Source: CAWAYH01 sp963786195 (lineage in GTDB: Bacteria > Acidobacteriota > Vicinamibacteria > Vicinamibacterales > 2-12-FULL-66-21). Taken from it: 64,000 nucleotides of DNA. Positions 6,206 through 15,374 of this stretch are shown here, piece after piece; within the stretch, counting starts at the first letter, position 1; the number at the start of each line of letters is the position of its first letter. The translations under genes were made by a program, and so were the position numbers. A model generated the notes under the pieces. The model saw only the letters and a program-made list of their open reading frames with translations, ran no database searches and had not been told where the DNA came from. The stretch lies in contig CAWAYH010000009.1 of the NCBI GenBank assembly GCA_963786195.1, positions 434,001-498,000 on the forward strand. The letters run 5' to 3'.

Positions 6206-8482
6206 ATGTTCGACGTGCAGGATCTCCAGCAGGCGCAGACCGGATCGGCCCAGCCGTCCGTGACGTCGTTCCCGCCGGGCGGGCCGTCCATCAATCTCCT
6301 CGACAAGCTGACGGCCGTCCTCCGGCATCGCCGGCTCGCCGGCAGCGCGTTCGCCATCGTCGTCGGCATCATGATGCTGCAGACGTACTCGAAGGTGCCG
6401 CTCTACAAGACCGGCTCGCGCGTCCTCATCCAGGACGAACGGACGACGGCGGTCGGCAACCTGAATTCGAACGATCCGGTCTTCTGGCAGGACTCCGAGC
6501 AGTACTACAACACGCAATACAGCATCCTCCGCAGTCGCGGCCTGGCGAAGCGGGTCGTGCATCGGATGAAGCTGCAGGATCATCCACTGTTCAACGGAAC
6601 GGCGGAGCTGAGTCGCGGGCCGCTCGGCGCGATCCGGAAAGCTCGCCAGAGCATCGGCGCGTCCGTCCGGCGGCTCGTGTCGCGCGGTGAAACCAGCGAG
6701 GCGGCCACCCAGAAGCCGCCGCCGGATGAGAATGCCGTCGAGAGCGGCCTGATCAGCGCGTTCCTCGCCGGCGTGGAAGTCAATCCTGAGAAATCCACCC
6801 GGCTCGTCGAGATCCTTTACACGTCGCCGGATCCCGCGTTTGCAGCCCAGGCCGCCAACGTGCTCGCCGAGGAGTACGCCCAGCAGAATCTCGACCTGCG
6901 GCTGGAGACCATCAACAAGAACCTGACGTGGCTCGGCGAGGAAGTGGCAAAGCAGGAAAAGAAGGTGACCGAGGCCGAAGAGGCGATGACGAAGTACCGT
7001 GAGCAGCAGAATGCGCTGTCGCTCGAGGATCGCCAGAACATCGTCGTCGCCCGGTTGAACACGCTGAACGACACGGCGACGCGTGCCAGGACGGCGCGCC
7101 TTCAGAAGGAAGCGACCTACAACCAGGTCAAGTCCGTGGATCCGAAGAGCGACGCCGCGGACACGTTCCCGATCATCGCCACCAACCAGGGCGTCATCGA
7201 CGCCAAGACGAGCCTGACCCAGCTGGTGGCCGACAAAGCGAGACTGGAAAGCCGGTACCTTCCCGGACATCCGGAGCTCGCGAAGATCGAAGGCCAGATC
7301 GCCAACGCCCGGGCGGCGCTGATCGCGCAAAGGGCCCGCGTCATCGAATCGGCGAAGAACGAGTACGAAGCCGCCGTGCAGGAAGAGCGCAGCTACGCAG
7401 GTCAGCTCGAGGCGCAGAAGGGCGCGGCGATGGACCTCGATCGCAAGAGCGGCGCGTACCTCGTGCTCCAGCGCCAGGCCGAGACGAACCGGCAGGTCTA
7501 CCAGGCGCTCCTGCAGCAGCAGAAGGAGCTGCGCGTCATCAGCAACAGCCGCACGAACAACGTCCAGGTGATGGATCGCGCCGAAGTGCCGGGCGGGCCG
7601 TTTTCGCCGAACGCGCGCCGCGACTGGTTCACGGCGATCATCGCGGGATTGCTTGTCGCCTTCGCGCTGGCGTTCGGACTCGAATACCTCGACGACACGG
7701 TCAAGACGCCGGACGACGTGGCGAAGCAGCTGGGGCTGCCGCTACTGGGTCTGGTGCCGGCGATTCGCGGTGAGCGCGTGCCGCTGCTGACCGAAACGGT
7801 GCCCCACGATTTCGGCGAGGCATTCCGCTCGCTGCGGACCTCGCTCGTGTTCACGAGCGGGGCCGACGGCCCGCGCATCGTCGCCGTCACCAGCACCCAG
7901 CCGCTCGAGGGCAAGACGACGACCGCGTGCAATCTCGCGATGGCGCTCGCGCTCGGAGGCTTGCGGGTGCTCCTCATCGACGCCGACATGCGCAGGCCCG
8001 GCCTGCACAAAGTCGTCGGAGTCGAGAACGACGCCGGTTTGTCGCACCTCCTGGTCGGGCAGGCCCGCACGCGGGAGGTCGTCCAGAACACCAGCGAGCC
8101 CAACCTGTTCGTGATCGCCGCGGGCCGCATCCCGCCGAATCCGTCCGAGCTCCTCGCGTCGGAACGGATGCAGGCGTTCATCGGCAACCTTCGGACGGGG
8201 CCGTTCGACTGGATCATCGTCGACACGCCGCCGGTGCTGGCGGTGACGGATGCCGTCCTGGTTGCGCGCCTCGTCTCGGGCGTCGTGTTCGTGATCGGGT
8301 CGGAAATGACGCGCGCGGCGCACGCGCAGCGCGCAGTCGAGACCCTGATGTCCGGCAAGCCGAAATCCATCGGCGTCGTGCTGAACCGGGTAGACTTCAA
8401 CCGCAACAAGTACTACTACTCGCGCTATTACGGCTATCACTACCAGAACTACTACGGCACCAGCACCCAGGCGTCAGCCTGA
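6206..8482 (+). CDS. Wzc/GumC-type polysaccharide co-polymerase with tyrosine autokinase
   Basis: A 758-residue inner-membrane protein that sets chain length and drives export. An N-terminal Wzz domain has TM1 near residues 45-58 (AFAIVVGIMMLQ). A long coiled-coil periplasmic part (about 200-430) ends in the PxxP-like PGGPFSPNARRDWF before TM2 (IIAGLLVAFALAFGLEYL). The C-terminal BY-kinase has Walker A TQPLEGKTTTACN (about 565), Walker A' LLIDADMRRPG (about 590) and Walker B WIIVDTPPVLAVTDA (about 668). A C-terminal tail contains nine tyrosines (YYYSRYYGYHYQNYY), the autophosphorylation cluster. Kinase and co-polymerase are fused in one chain, the Gram-negative arrangement. It starts 15 bases after the preceding gene. 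Confidence 0.92.
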   Translation: MFDVQDLQQAQTGSAQPSVTSFPPGGPSINLLDKLTAVLRHRRLAGSAFAIVVGIMMLQTYSKVPLYKTGSRVLIQDERTTAVGNLNSNDPVFWQDSEQYYNTQYSILRSRGLAKRVVHRMKLQDHPLFNGTAELSRGPLGAIRKARQSIGASVRRLVSRGETSEAATQKPPPDENAVESGLISAFLAGVEVNPEKSTRLVEILYTSPDPAFAAQAANVLAEEYAQQNLDLRLETINKNLTWLGEEVAKQEKKVTEAEEAMTKYREQQNALSLEDRQNIVVARLNTLNDTATRARTARLQKEATYNQVKSVDPKSDAADTFPIIATNQGVIDAKTSLTQLVADKARLESRYLPGHPELAKIEGQIANARAALIAQRARVIESAKNEYEAAVQEERSYAGQLEAQKGAAMDLDRKSGAYLVLQRQAETNRQVYQALLQQQKELRVISNSRTNNVQVMDRAEVPGGPFSPNARRDWFTAIIAGLLVAFALAFGLEYLDDTVKTPDDVAKQLGLPLLGLVPAIRGERVPLLTETVPHDFGEAFRSLRTSLVFTSGADGPRIVAVTSTQPLEGKTTTACNLAMALALGGLRVLLIDADMRRPGLHKVVGVENDAGLSHLLVGQARTREVVQNTSEPNLFVIAAGRIPPNPSELLASERMQAFIGNLRTGPFDWIIVDTPPVLAVTDAVLVARLVSGVVFVIGSEMTRAAHAQRAVETLMSGKPKSIGVVLNRVDFNRNKYYYSRYYGYHYQNYYGTSTQASA

Positions 8483-8504
8483 CGCGATCGGCGAGGCCGG
8501 CGCA

Positions 8505-9832
8505 TTGCTGCTGCCCGTACTACTGCTGTGGCCGCTGGCCGCCTTCGGCGGGAGGTCTCCCGCCACGGCCGTTTCGTTCGCCCTCATCTGCATCGTCTGC
8601 GCGATCGCCGGTTTCCCGCGCGTGGGCGGTCCGCTGGATCGCAGTCTGATTGCGCTGCTCGCGATCGTCGCATTTCAGTTGGTGCCGCTGCCCTCTTCGG
8701 TCGTCGCGATGCTGTCGCCCCACGCGAGTGAAGTGCGCGACGTGCTCGCGATCGAGCGCGCTCCTGCGGGCGGCTTTCTACCGCTCACGCTGAGCGTCCC
8801 CGCGACATCGTGGGCAGGCTTCGTGATGGCCGGCACGATTGCGCTGTTCTGGTTTGCCCGCAACCGGTTCAGCCGCGGCTCGGTCAGGCGGACGGTCCGC
8901 GCGGTGGCCGCGCTGGGATTTGGCGTCTCGCTCCTGGCGATCGCCCAAGCCGCCACCGCAGGGCGCGAGATCTACTGGCACTTCAAGACCGATGTCGAGG
9001 GTCCGCTGCCCTTCGGACCCTTCGTCAATCGCAACCATTTCGCGACGTGGATGATCATGGCCGTCCCGCTGACGTTCGGCTACATTGCCGCTCGCGCGAA
9101 CCGTCGCGCCCCTCGCGACGGCCCACGGCACACACGCGCGAAGCTCGTCGACTTGATCGATCCGCGAATGGCCTGGCTGATGGTGGCGGCGGGAACGATG
9201 CTCGTGGCGCTGCTATTGTCGCTGTCGCGATCGGGCGCCGTAGCGTGCGGCGTGTCGGGCGTGTTGACGGTCGTGCTCGCCAGACATCGGCTCGACGCCC
9301 GGCAGCGTCGCTGGCTGCTGACGGCGGCAGCCGTGGTCGCGCTGCTCGCGCTGGGATGGGCTGATATGCCGGCGCTTCAGCAGCGCTTCGCCGGCACGCG
9401 CACCGGTGTTGCCGATCGGATGGTGATCTGGCGCGACACGTGCCAGTGCTGAGGGACTTCTGGCTGACCGGGACCGGTGCGGGGACCTACCAGTCGGCGA
9501 TGCTCGTCTACCAGAAGGCCGACCGCACGGTGTACTTCAACCAGGCGCACAACCACTACCTGCAGGTAGCAGTCGAGGGCGGGTTGCTGATGGTCGTCGC
9601 GCTGGCGGTCGCGCTGGTCGCGTTCGTGCGGACCGCGAGCAAACGGCTGAGGCATGACGAGGCCGGCCTTCGGTGGATAAGAATCGGCGCCGCGGCGGGC
9701 CTCGGCGCCGCAGCGCTGCAAAGCGCCTGGGAGACCGGACTCGTCATGCCGGCAAACGCCGCGCTCGCCGCGGTGCTGGCGGCGGTCCTCGTCCACGAGC
9801 GAAGCCCGAAGCCCGAAAGCGCGAGCCCTTGA
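8505..9832 (+). CDS. O-antigen ligase / polysaccharide polymerase (Wzy_C family), one frameshift
   Basis: A multi-pass membrane protein of about 440 residues. The first frame (TTG 8505) has about ten hydrophobic segments and the typical periplasmic motif GPFVNRNHFATWMIMA, followed by MLVALLLSLSRSGAVAC. At about 9442 the frame shifts (WRDT then LPVLRDFWLTGTGAGTY). The second frame carries the conserved FNQAHNHYLQVAVEGGL, in which the His pair is characteristic of the Wzy_C/O-antigen ligase fold, and then two more helices. Joined, the protein is full length. It follows the co-polymerase by 22 bases and probably polymerises or ligates undecaprenyl-linked repeat units at the outer face of the inner membrane. 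The 3' end contains a short GAAGCCC tandem run (about 9803-9818). Confidence 0.82.
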
Positions 9833-9851
9833 AGTCAGGTCTTGCGCTTTC

Positions 9852-10553
9852 ATGTATTGTCTTGCTGTGTCGCTCAGGCTGGGCCTCGACATGGACGGCG
9901 TACTCGCCGACTTCCGAAGCGCCTTCCGCGAAACCGCGCGGGCGTGCCTCAATCGGGGGACTGGAGAGGAAACTCCACCGCTGACGGCGCGCGAGGTGGA
10001 GCGCGTCTGGAGTCACATCGGGCAGACGCCGAACTGGTGGCTGACGCTGCGGCCGTTCGAACCGGCTGAAATCGCGAAGCTCTACACGCGGGCGCGCGCG
10101 TCACGGTGGGAAGTGTTCTTCCTGACGCGACGCCCGCCGAGCGCTGGCGATCCGGTCCAGTTCCAGACGCAGTGGTGGCTCGAGCAGCAGGGGTTCTACC
10201 TCCCCGCTGTCCTGACGGTGCCCGGATCGCGCGGCGAGCTGGCGAACTCGCTTCGTCTCGACCTGGTCGTCGACGATCAGCTCGTGAACTGCGCGGAGAT
10301 CATCAGCGCTGGGCCGACGAAAGTGGTCCTGATGCTGCGGGATCCCGATCTGACGCTCGAAGCGGCCGCCACCAATCGCGGCATCGGCGTCGTCTCGAGC
10401 CTCGCCGAAACGCTGCCCGTGCTGGACCGGCTCGAGGAAGTCCTCCCCGCAAGGCGCGGGCGTCCGCTCCGGTTGATTGACTGGTTCATTCGGAAGCCCG
10501 AGAAGACGCTGCCGCTCAACCCGCGACAGGAGCGGCCGCTTCCCCAGCCCTGA
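9852..10553 (+). CDS. HAD-family 5'(3')-deoxyribonucleotidase-like protein
   Basis: A 233-residue HAD hydrolase. Motif I is GLDMDGVLADFRSAF (nucleophile and acid/base Asp about residues 13 and 15), motif II is the Thr/Arg in FFLTRRPPSAGD, and motif IV is LDLVVDDQLVNCAEI. This matches the NT5C-like subgroup that dephosphorylates nucleotides or small phosphate esters. It is the last gene of the rightward unit and ends 6 bases before the stop of the opposing operon. A start at GTG 9867 is an alternative. Its role in a polysaccharide locus is not evident; sugar-phosphate hydrolysis is a guess. Confidence 0.7.
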   Translation: MYCLAVSLRLGLDMDGVLADFRSAFRETARACLNRGTGEETPPLTAREVERVWSHIGQTPNWWLTLRPFEPAEIAKLYTRARASRWEVFFLTRRPPSAGDPVQFQTQWWLEQQGFYLPAVLTVPGSRGELANSLRLDLVVDDQLVNCAEIISAGPTKVVLMLRDPDLTLEAAATNRGIGVVSSLAETLPVLDRLEEVLPARRGRPLRLIDWFIRKPEKTLPLNPRQERPLPQP

Positions 10554-10559
10554 GCCTCC

Positions 10560-11658
10560 TCACATCCACTTCCACGCGCCCGTCAGAATGCGGTGCGCGT
10601 AGAGAACCGGCAGGAGCACGCGCGTCGTGACGTGATAGCGGTCGGCCATGTACGAGGCCGAGGGAAACAGATGCTCGCGCAGGAACCGGCCTCGCTGCCG
10701 CCATCCACGCAGGTGACGGAGGTCTGAAAGCGCAACCCGAATCGTGGCCGGACGGCCATCCAGAAAAATGCGGAGCTCGGGATTGTCTGGCTGACGATCG
10801 GCGCGCAGGCGATCGAGCCCGCGAGCCGGAACGAGCGTGCCAAACCGTTCGGTTGCCTGCGACAGGCCGTCGTCGACGACGGTCGTCAGCTCTTTCCCCG
10901 CCGCCGCGTCCCCGAGCTGAGCCCATTCCAGAGAGGTCATAGACGAGGCCAGCAGGTGGATGTCGTAAAGCCACACGAGCCGATCGCTGTTGCCGTGGTG
11001 GGCGGTCCGGTGCATGCACGCGATCAGCAGCGCGAACGGTGCTGAGGGACCGAACGCATTCGGACCAAGCCTGGGGATTGGGAGGGCTCCCGCGCGCAGC
11101 TCCGCGTATGACAGTCGCTCGGCAAACGCTTTCGGATTCGCAATGCGCCAGTGCAGATCGAGCGTATGCCTGGCACCGGTCCGATCCTCGCGCCAGTACG
11201 GACGCTGGGCAAACGCGACATCTCCGGTGACGTACGGGTACGGACGGTAACCGAGCGCGCCCAGGCATCGAGAGGCGGTTTCGCGGTCGTCGCTCCCGGA
11301 TCAGGAGATCGGTGTCGATCCGCGGCCGCAGCTCGGGAGACGGGTACACCGTGAACGCCAGGTGCGAACCCTTGAAGAGCAACGGCCTGTCACAACACGC
11401 CGCGAGCGCGTCGAGGACGCCGCGCAACTCGCGCTCCCGCACGATGGCCAGCGCCGCTTCTGCCGCGAGACCCGGTCGCATGAGCGCGAGCAGATCGCGA
11501 TCCCATCCGGCGTCGGCCGCGCGGCCGGCCAGGAGTGGAAGCACGCCGTGTTCGCGCGCCGTCGTCAGCAGATCGGACCACTCCGCGCGGTCAGGTGTAG
11601 TGGCCGCCTGACCCCGCAGCGCCGCGACGAGCCGATCGGACGTCAACGGTTCCTGCAT
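10560..11658 (-). CDS. Nucleotidyltransferase-fold protein (NTP_transf_5 family), one frameshift
   Basis: The N-terminal frame runs to about 11290 and shows the family motif RPLLFKGSHLAFTVYPSPEL then RPRIDTDLLIRE (DxD metal site). After a one-base break the second frame continues ETASRCLGALGYRPYPYVTG to LHWRIANPKAFAERL, CMHRTAHHGNSDRLVWLYDIH and LREHLFPSASYMADRY. Joined length is about 366 residues, normal for this family. Such proteins are found both in Acidobacteriota polysaccharide loci with PqqD-like proteins and in some lasso-peptide clusters as tailoring enzymes. Last gene of the long leftward operon; its start overlaps the preceding methyltransferase by 16 bases. The substrate is not known. 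Confidence 0.7.
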
Positions 11659-12419
11659 ACGAACCAGACCTGGCTGTTCAGCCAGGGGCCCATGTACGGC
11701 ATCGGAGAAAAGAGACGACGATCGAGCGCGAACCGTTGCTCGATCGACCGCTGGAGCGTCCGCCAGTTGAATCCTTTGTGGCCCGTGTAGCGCATCACGG
11801 CCTCGTCCATCTCCACGACGTATTCGTCACGCGGGATCGCCGTGTCTGCCCCCGCGAACACCATGCGCGCCATCTCGCCAAGCCGGTACCGCTCGCGGCT
11901 CGCGTACTCGCTCAGGCCCCGGAGCGCTACCAGCGCGCGGGCGCTCTGCTTGGCCACCAGTGCCGGGCCGATTTCTATCGGCACGCTGAACAGCACCAGC
12001 GCCTGTGGCGCCGCCGCGCCCGCAATGTCGTCGAGCACCCGGCTCTGGATGTCATCCGGACAGTGCTCCAGGACCTCCATGCAGACGACGACGCCAAAGT
12101 GGCCGCGGTACGCAGCGCTCGACAGGCGATCGGTGGGGGCGAAGGACAGTCCCGGCACCTGCGCGAAACGGCGCGCGCAGTCCGCAACCTGATCCTTCGC
12201 GGCATCGACACCGAGCGCTTCGGGAAACAGGTCGTGAACAATCGCGAGGAAGGTGCCGTCACCACACCCGTAGTCGAGGAGCGGACGGCCGGCGAACGGT
12301 GCCACGAGGGTGCGGGCCGTTCGAAACCGCTGGCGGTGACTCCACGCGACGAGACGGCTCGGGCTGAAGATCTGCTTCTGCGCGTAGTGGCCCGTGAGGA
12401 GCGAGTCGTCTGTCTGCAC
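11643..12419 (-). CDS. Class I SAM-dependent methyltransferase
   Basis: A 258-residue methyltransferase with the SAM loop RPLLDYGCGDGTFLAIV (about residues 45-61), GVDAAKDQVADCARRF, VVVCMEVLEHCPDD (strand 4, the VLEH form of methyltransferase 11/23) and LVLFSVPIEIGPALV. The C-terminal part, ending MPYMGPWLNSQVWFVCRNR, resembles methyltransferases in sugar and polysaccharide loci. It is complete and starts at ATG 12419, after a short repeat-bearing gap. The acceptor is unknown. Confidence 0.75.
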   Translation of the reverse strand: MQTDDSLLTGHYAQKQIFSPSRLVAWSHRQRFRTARTLVAPFAGRPLLDYGCGDGTFLAIVHDLFPEALGVDAAKDQVADCARRFAQVPGLSFAPTDRLSSAAYRGHFGVVVCMEVLEHCPDDIQSRVLDDIAGAAAPQALVLFSVPIEIGPALVAKQSARALVALRGLSEYASRERYRLGEMARMVFAGADTAIPRDEYVVEMDEAVMRYTGHKGFNWRTLQRSIEQRFALDRRLFSPMPYMGPWLNSQVWFVCRNR

Positions 12420-12430
12420 CGGGGATCCCA

Positions 12431-12487
12431 GTCCGTGTTGTCCGTGTTGTCCGCGGTACTAACGGTATCGTCCGTGTTGTCCGCGGT
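12431..12487. repeat. Short imperfect direct repeats in the intergenic gap
   Basis: The unit TCCGTGTTGTCCGCGGT occurs twice (12441-12457 and 12471-12487), and the half-unit TCCGTGTTG once more at 12432-12440. It fills the 67-base gap between the flavoprotein stop and the methyltransferase start. The last copy runs into the flavoprotein stop codon. No function recognised. Confidence 0.6.
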
Positions 12488-13681
12488 TAGCGGCTCGCGA
12501 CCAGCGTCTGCACGATCTGGCGAAATGAGGCGTGCCGGAGGAGCGAGAGCGCGGCGGAGCGATGCCAGTTGAAGTCGGCCGTCTGCTTCAGCAGCGGCAC
12601 GATGCCGTCGACGCGCGTCAGCTCCATCAGCCGGTCGATGGCGCGATCGCTCAGCCGTGAGGCCACGGCCCGGAACGCGAGGCCGGCGCGGATTTCAGGC
12701 CCGAGCCTGGCGCGCCATCGCCGCTCGTACTCCTTGAGGCGCGCGGCGTCGAACACCTCGCGCCGGAGGGTCTCCGTCAGCACCTCGGCGGCGATTCGGC
12801 CGGTGAGGAGCCCGTAATAGATTCCCCCGCCCGTCGTCGGCTTGACGAGGCCTGCGGCGTCACCGACGACCAGCACGCGACCGGTCCACGTGCGCGCGAT
12901 CGGCGCGAGCGGCAACACCTTCAGGCGCGGGGCACCCCAGTCGTCCGCGAGGGTGCGCGGCGCGCGGAGGATTCCGGCAAACGCCTGGAATCTCGCGGCC
13001 GCTCCGCTGTCGCAGATGAGGCCGACCCTGGCAAAGGTAGCGGTGCCACGGCGGAACGGCACGACCCAGGCGAACCCGCCCGGGGCCACGTGACGCCCGA
13101 AGTGCACTTCGACGTGCTCCACAGCCGGAAAGGGCACTTCGAGCTGGGCGCTGTGGACGAGGACGCCCGGCATCCCCGAGGCCCAGCGCCCGGTTGAAGC
13201 CATAACTCGCGCCGCACGCGATGACGGCGGCACGAGCGCGAATCTCGCTCCGGGTCGTACGAATCGTCACCGACGCGGGCTGGTTCTCGAGACTCGTCAC
13301 GCGGACGCCCGTGTGGATCGTCACGCCGGCGTCGAGCGCGGCGTTGGCCAGCTCGCGATCGAACACGACGCGATCGATCACCGACGCGCGCACGCGATCG
13401 GCGGCCACGACGATGTCGCTGCCGTCAGGCGCGACGAATCTGGCGGAGTGCGCCGTGGCGAGTATGGACGCGCGCGGCAGCGACAATTCGTCGAACGCGT
13501 CCAGCCCGAGCACGCCAGTGCAGTGGACGGGAGATCCGATGCGATCGTGCTCTTCGAGCACGCTCACGCGAAGACCGCCGCGGGCAAGGTCACGCGCGGC
13601 GATCAATCCGGCGGGACCGCCACCAACCACCACCACGTCGCGATCGATCGTGGTCAGTACTTGCGGCCTCTGGACTCCCAT
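12487..13681 (-). CDS. Geranylgeranyl-reductase-family FAD-dependent oxidoreductase, one frameshift
   Basis: The N-terminal Rossmann FAD site is DVVVVGGGPAGLIAARDLAR, followed by VLEEHDRIGSPVHCTGVLG, the P..C.G motif of the geranylgeranyl reductase family, and VIDRVVFDRELANAA. After a frame break near 13175 the second frame gives VHFGRHVAPGGFAWVVP and the second FAD motif RVLVVGDAAGLVKPTTGGGI, both diagnostic. Joined length is about 397 residues. Relatives reduce isoprenoid double bonds in geranylgeranyl lipids or are of unknown function. The start ATG 13681 overlaps the sugar transferase end by 28 bases. A role in reducing the polyprenyl carrier or a lipid anchor of the polysaccharide is inference. 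Confidence 0.8.
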
Positions 13682-14256
13682 GTGCCAAGCAAGCTAATCC
13701 AAAACGAGAGCAGAATCAATCGAAGGTCCAGCCACATCGACTGTCGTCGAATATAGAGTCGGTCGTACCGGAACTTCTGACGACGAGGAACATCGCGCGG
13801 CGCGTAGATCTGCGCGATGCCGGTCAGCCCGGGCCGGACGGTGATGCGCGACGCGTAGCCGGGCACGGCGTGGATTGGCACGGCGCCGCCTCGCTCGACC
13901 TCGATTTCATCCGGCCGCAGCGCGCGTGGACCGACAAAGCTCATGTCGCCGCGAAGAATGTTCCACAGCTGGGGCAGCTCGTCCATGGCGGTCGCGCGCA
14001 GCATCCGGCCCACACGCGTGACCCTCGGATCCCCCTCTCGCGCCTGGATCGCTCCCACGCCTGCCTCGGCATCGGGACGCATCGACCGGAATTTCAACGC
14101 CCGGAAGATGCGGCCCGTCTTCCCGATTCTCGCCTGCGAGTAGAACACGGGCCCGCCATCTTCGAGCTTGATCGCGGCCGCGCACAGCAGCCAGACCGGA
14201 GACGAGAGCACGAGCCCCGAGCCGGCCAGAGCGGCATCGAACGCACGCTTCAGCAC
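13654..14256 (-). CDS. Initiating sugar-1-phosphate (phosphoglycosyl) transferase, short form
   Basis: A 200-residue bacterial sugar transferase of the WbaP/WcaJ catalytic-domain type. It starts GTG 14256 and has one membrane-associated hydrophobic segment (ALAGSGLVLSSPVWLLCAAA). Catalytic motifs follow: KLEDGGPVFYSQARIGKTGR, ALKFRSMRPDAE, MDELPQLWNILRGDMSFVG then PRALRP, and RPGLTGIAQIY. These enzymes put the first sugar phosphate on undecaprenyl phosphate at the cytoplasmic face and so start repeat-unit synthesis. It lacks the five-helix N-terminal region of long forms. The GTG start sits inside the stop of the previous glycosyltransferase (GTGCTGA). Confidence 0.9.
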   Translation of the reverse strand: MLKRAFDAALAGSGLVLSSPVWLLCAAAIKLEDGGPVFYSQARIGKTGRIFRALKFRSMRPDAEAGVGAIQAREGDPRVTRVGRMLRATAMDELPQLWNILRGDMSFVGPRALRPDEIEVERGGAVPIHAVPGYASRITVRPGLTGIAQIYAPRDVPRRQKFRYDRLYIRRQSMWLDLRLILLSFWISLLGTWESRGRKY

Positions 14257-15374
14257 GCGTCCTTCCCGGCGATCAAAGCGCACACCGCGGCCAGGCGATC
14301 GCCCATGGCTTCCAGCGTGAAGTCCTGACGCACGCGAGCGTCGCCTGCCGCGCCCAGCCGCGCCCGAAGCGCCGGATCGTCGGCAAGACGCCGGATTGAC
14401 GATCGAAGAGCGTCCACGTCGCCGGGCGGGACGATCAGCCCGGTGCGCTCGTGCTGGTTGACCCAGGGGACGCCCGTCGGCAGCGACGTGCTGATCACCG
14501 GCTTGCCGCGCGCCATCGCCTCGAGCTGGACGTACCCAAACGCTTCGGCGCGGGTCACCGACGGCAGCACGAGCATGTCGCACGCCTCGAGATGCGCGCG
14601 CATGTCGCGGTCGTCCACGCCACCGCGAAAGATGAAGCGCGCCGGTCCAGTCTGCCTGCCGGCCAGCTGCGTCCATGTCTGCCGCATGGGACCGTCACCC
14701 AGAATCACGACCGCGACATCGAGCGTCGCGGCAGCTTCGATGAGCACGTCGACGCCTTTGTACGGCACGTGACGACCGGTGAACAGAACCAGCGGACCGG
14801 CCGCCTCCCGGCGGATCTGCTCCGCACGCTCGCACACAGCGGCGTCCGGGCGCCAGGAGTCCGCGTCGATCCCGAACGGAATGACGGTGACGCGATCGCG
14901 ATACGGCTGCACCGCGGTTGCGTGGGCGGCGAGCGGCGGCGACGAGACGATGAGGCGACGCGCGTCGCGATAGACGGGCCGTGCGATGGGCGCGTACAAG
15001 AGGGCGTACTGCAGCTTCGGCCGTACCACGTCACTGTGGAGCCACACACCGAGCGGAGTACGTGGCCTGACCGCCACGTACGACAGCAGCGCCCAGGGGT
15101 TGGGCTCATGGACGATCATGACGTCCGCCTCGGCGCGACGGAGGTGCCTGGCAAATGCCGGCGACACGGGCACGGACCCCGCGCTGCCCCACGTGCCGAC
15201 GCGCGTGACGCGCACGCCGTCGATGGTCTCGACGACCGTGTCAGCCCCCTGGTTGAACGCCAGGACGCGGCTGTCGAGTCGATCCCGGGCGACTGAGCAC
15301 AGCGACTGCACCACGCGCTCCATCCCGCCGGGAGCCGGCGGATAGAATTTCGCGACGTGGAGGACCCTCAGCAC
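14250..15374 (-). CDS. Glycosyltransferase family 4 (GT-B)
   Basis: GT-B enzyme of about 374 residues. The N-terminal domain starts LRVLHVAKFYPPAPGGMERV, the glycine-rich acceptor loop. The donor domain has LVLFTGRHVPYKGVDVLIEA and the EX7E region EAFGYVQLEAMARGKP. Start is taken as GTG 15374, immediately overlapping the stop of the preceding gene, because the family begins there and the longer open frame upstream lies inside the neighbour. Adds a nucleotide-sugar-derived residue to the lipid-linked repeat unit in the cytoplasm. The donor cannot be read from sequence. Confidence 0.85.
   Translation of the reverse strand: MLRVLHVAKFYPPAPGGMERVVQSLCSVARDRLDSRVLAFNQGADTVVETIDGVRVTRVGTWGSAGSVPVSPAFARHLRRAEADVMIVHEPNPWALLSYVAVRPRTPLGVWLHSDVVRPKLQYALLYAPIARPVYRDARRLIVSSPPLAAHATAVQPYRDRVTVIPFGIDADSWRPDAAVCERAEQIRREAAGPLVLFTGRHVPYKGVDVLIEAAATLDVAVVILGDGPMRQTWTQLAGRQTGPARFIFRGGVDDRDMRAHLEACDMLVLPSVTRAEAFGYVQLEAMARGKPVISTSLPTGVPWVNQHERTGLIVPPGDVDALRSSIRRLADDPALRARLGAAGDARVRQDFTLEAMGDRLAAVCALIAGKDAC

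Noticed and set aside
5792..7330. 512-codon minus-strand open frame
   Set aside because: Shadow of the Wzc kinase gene; the plus frame has all kinase motifs.
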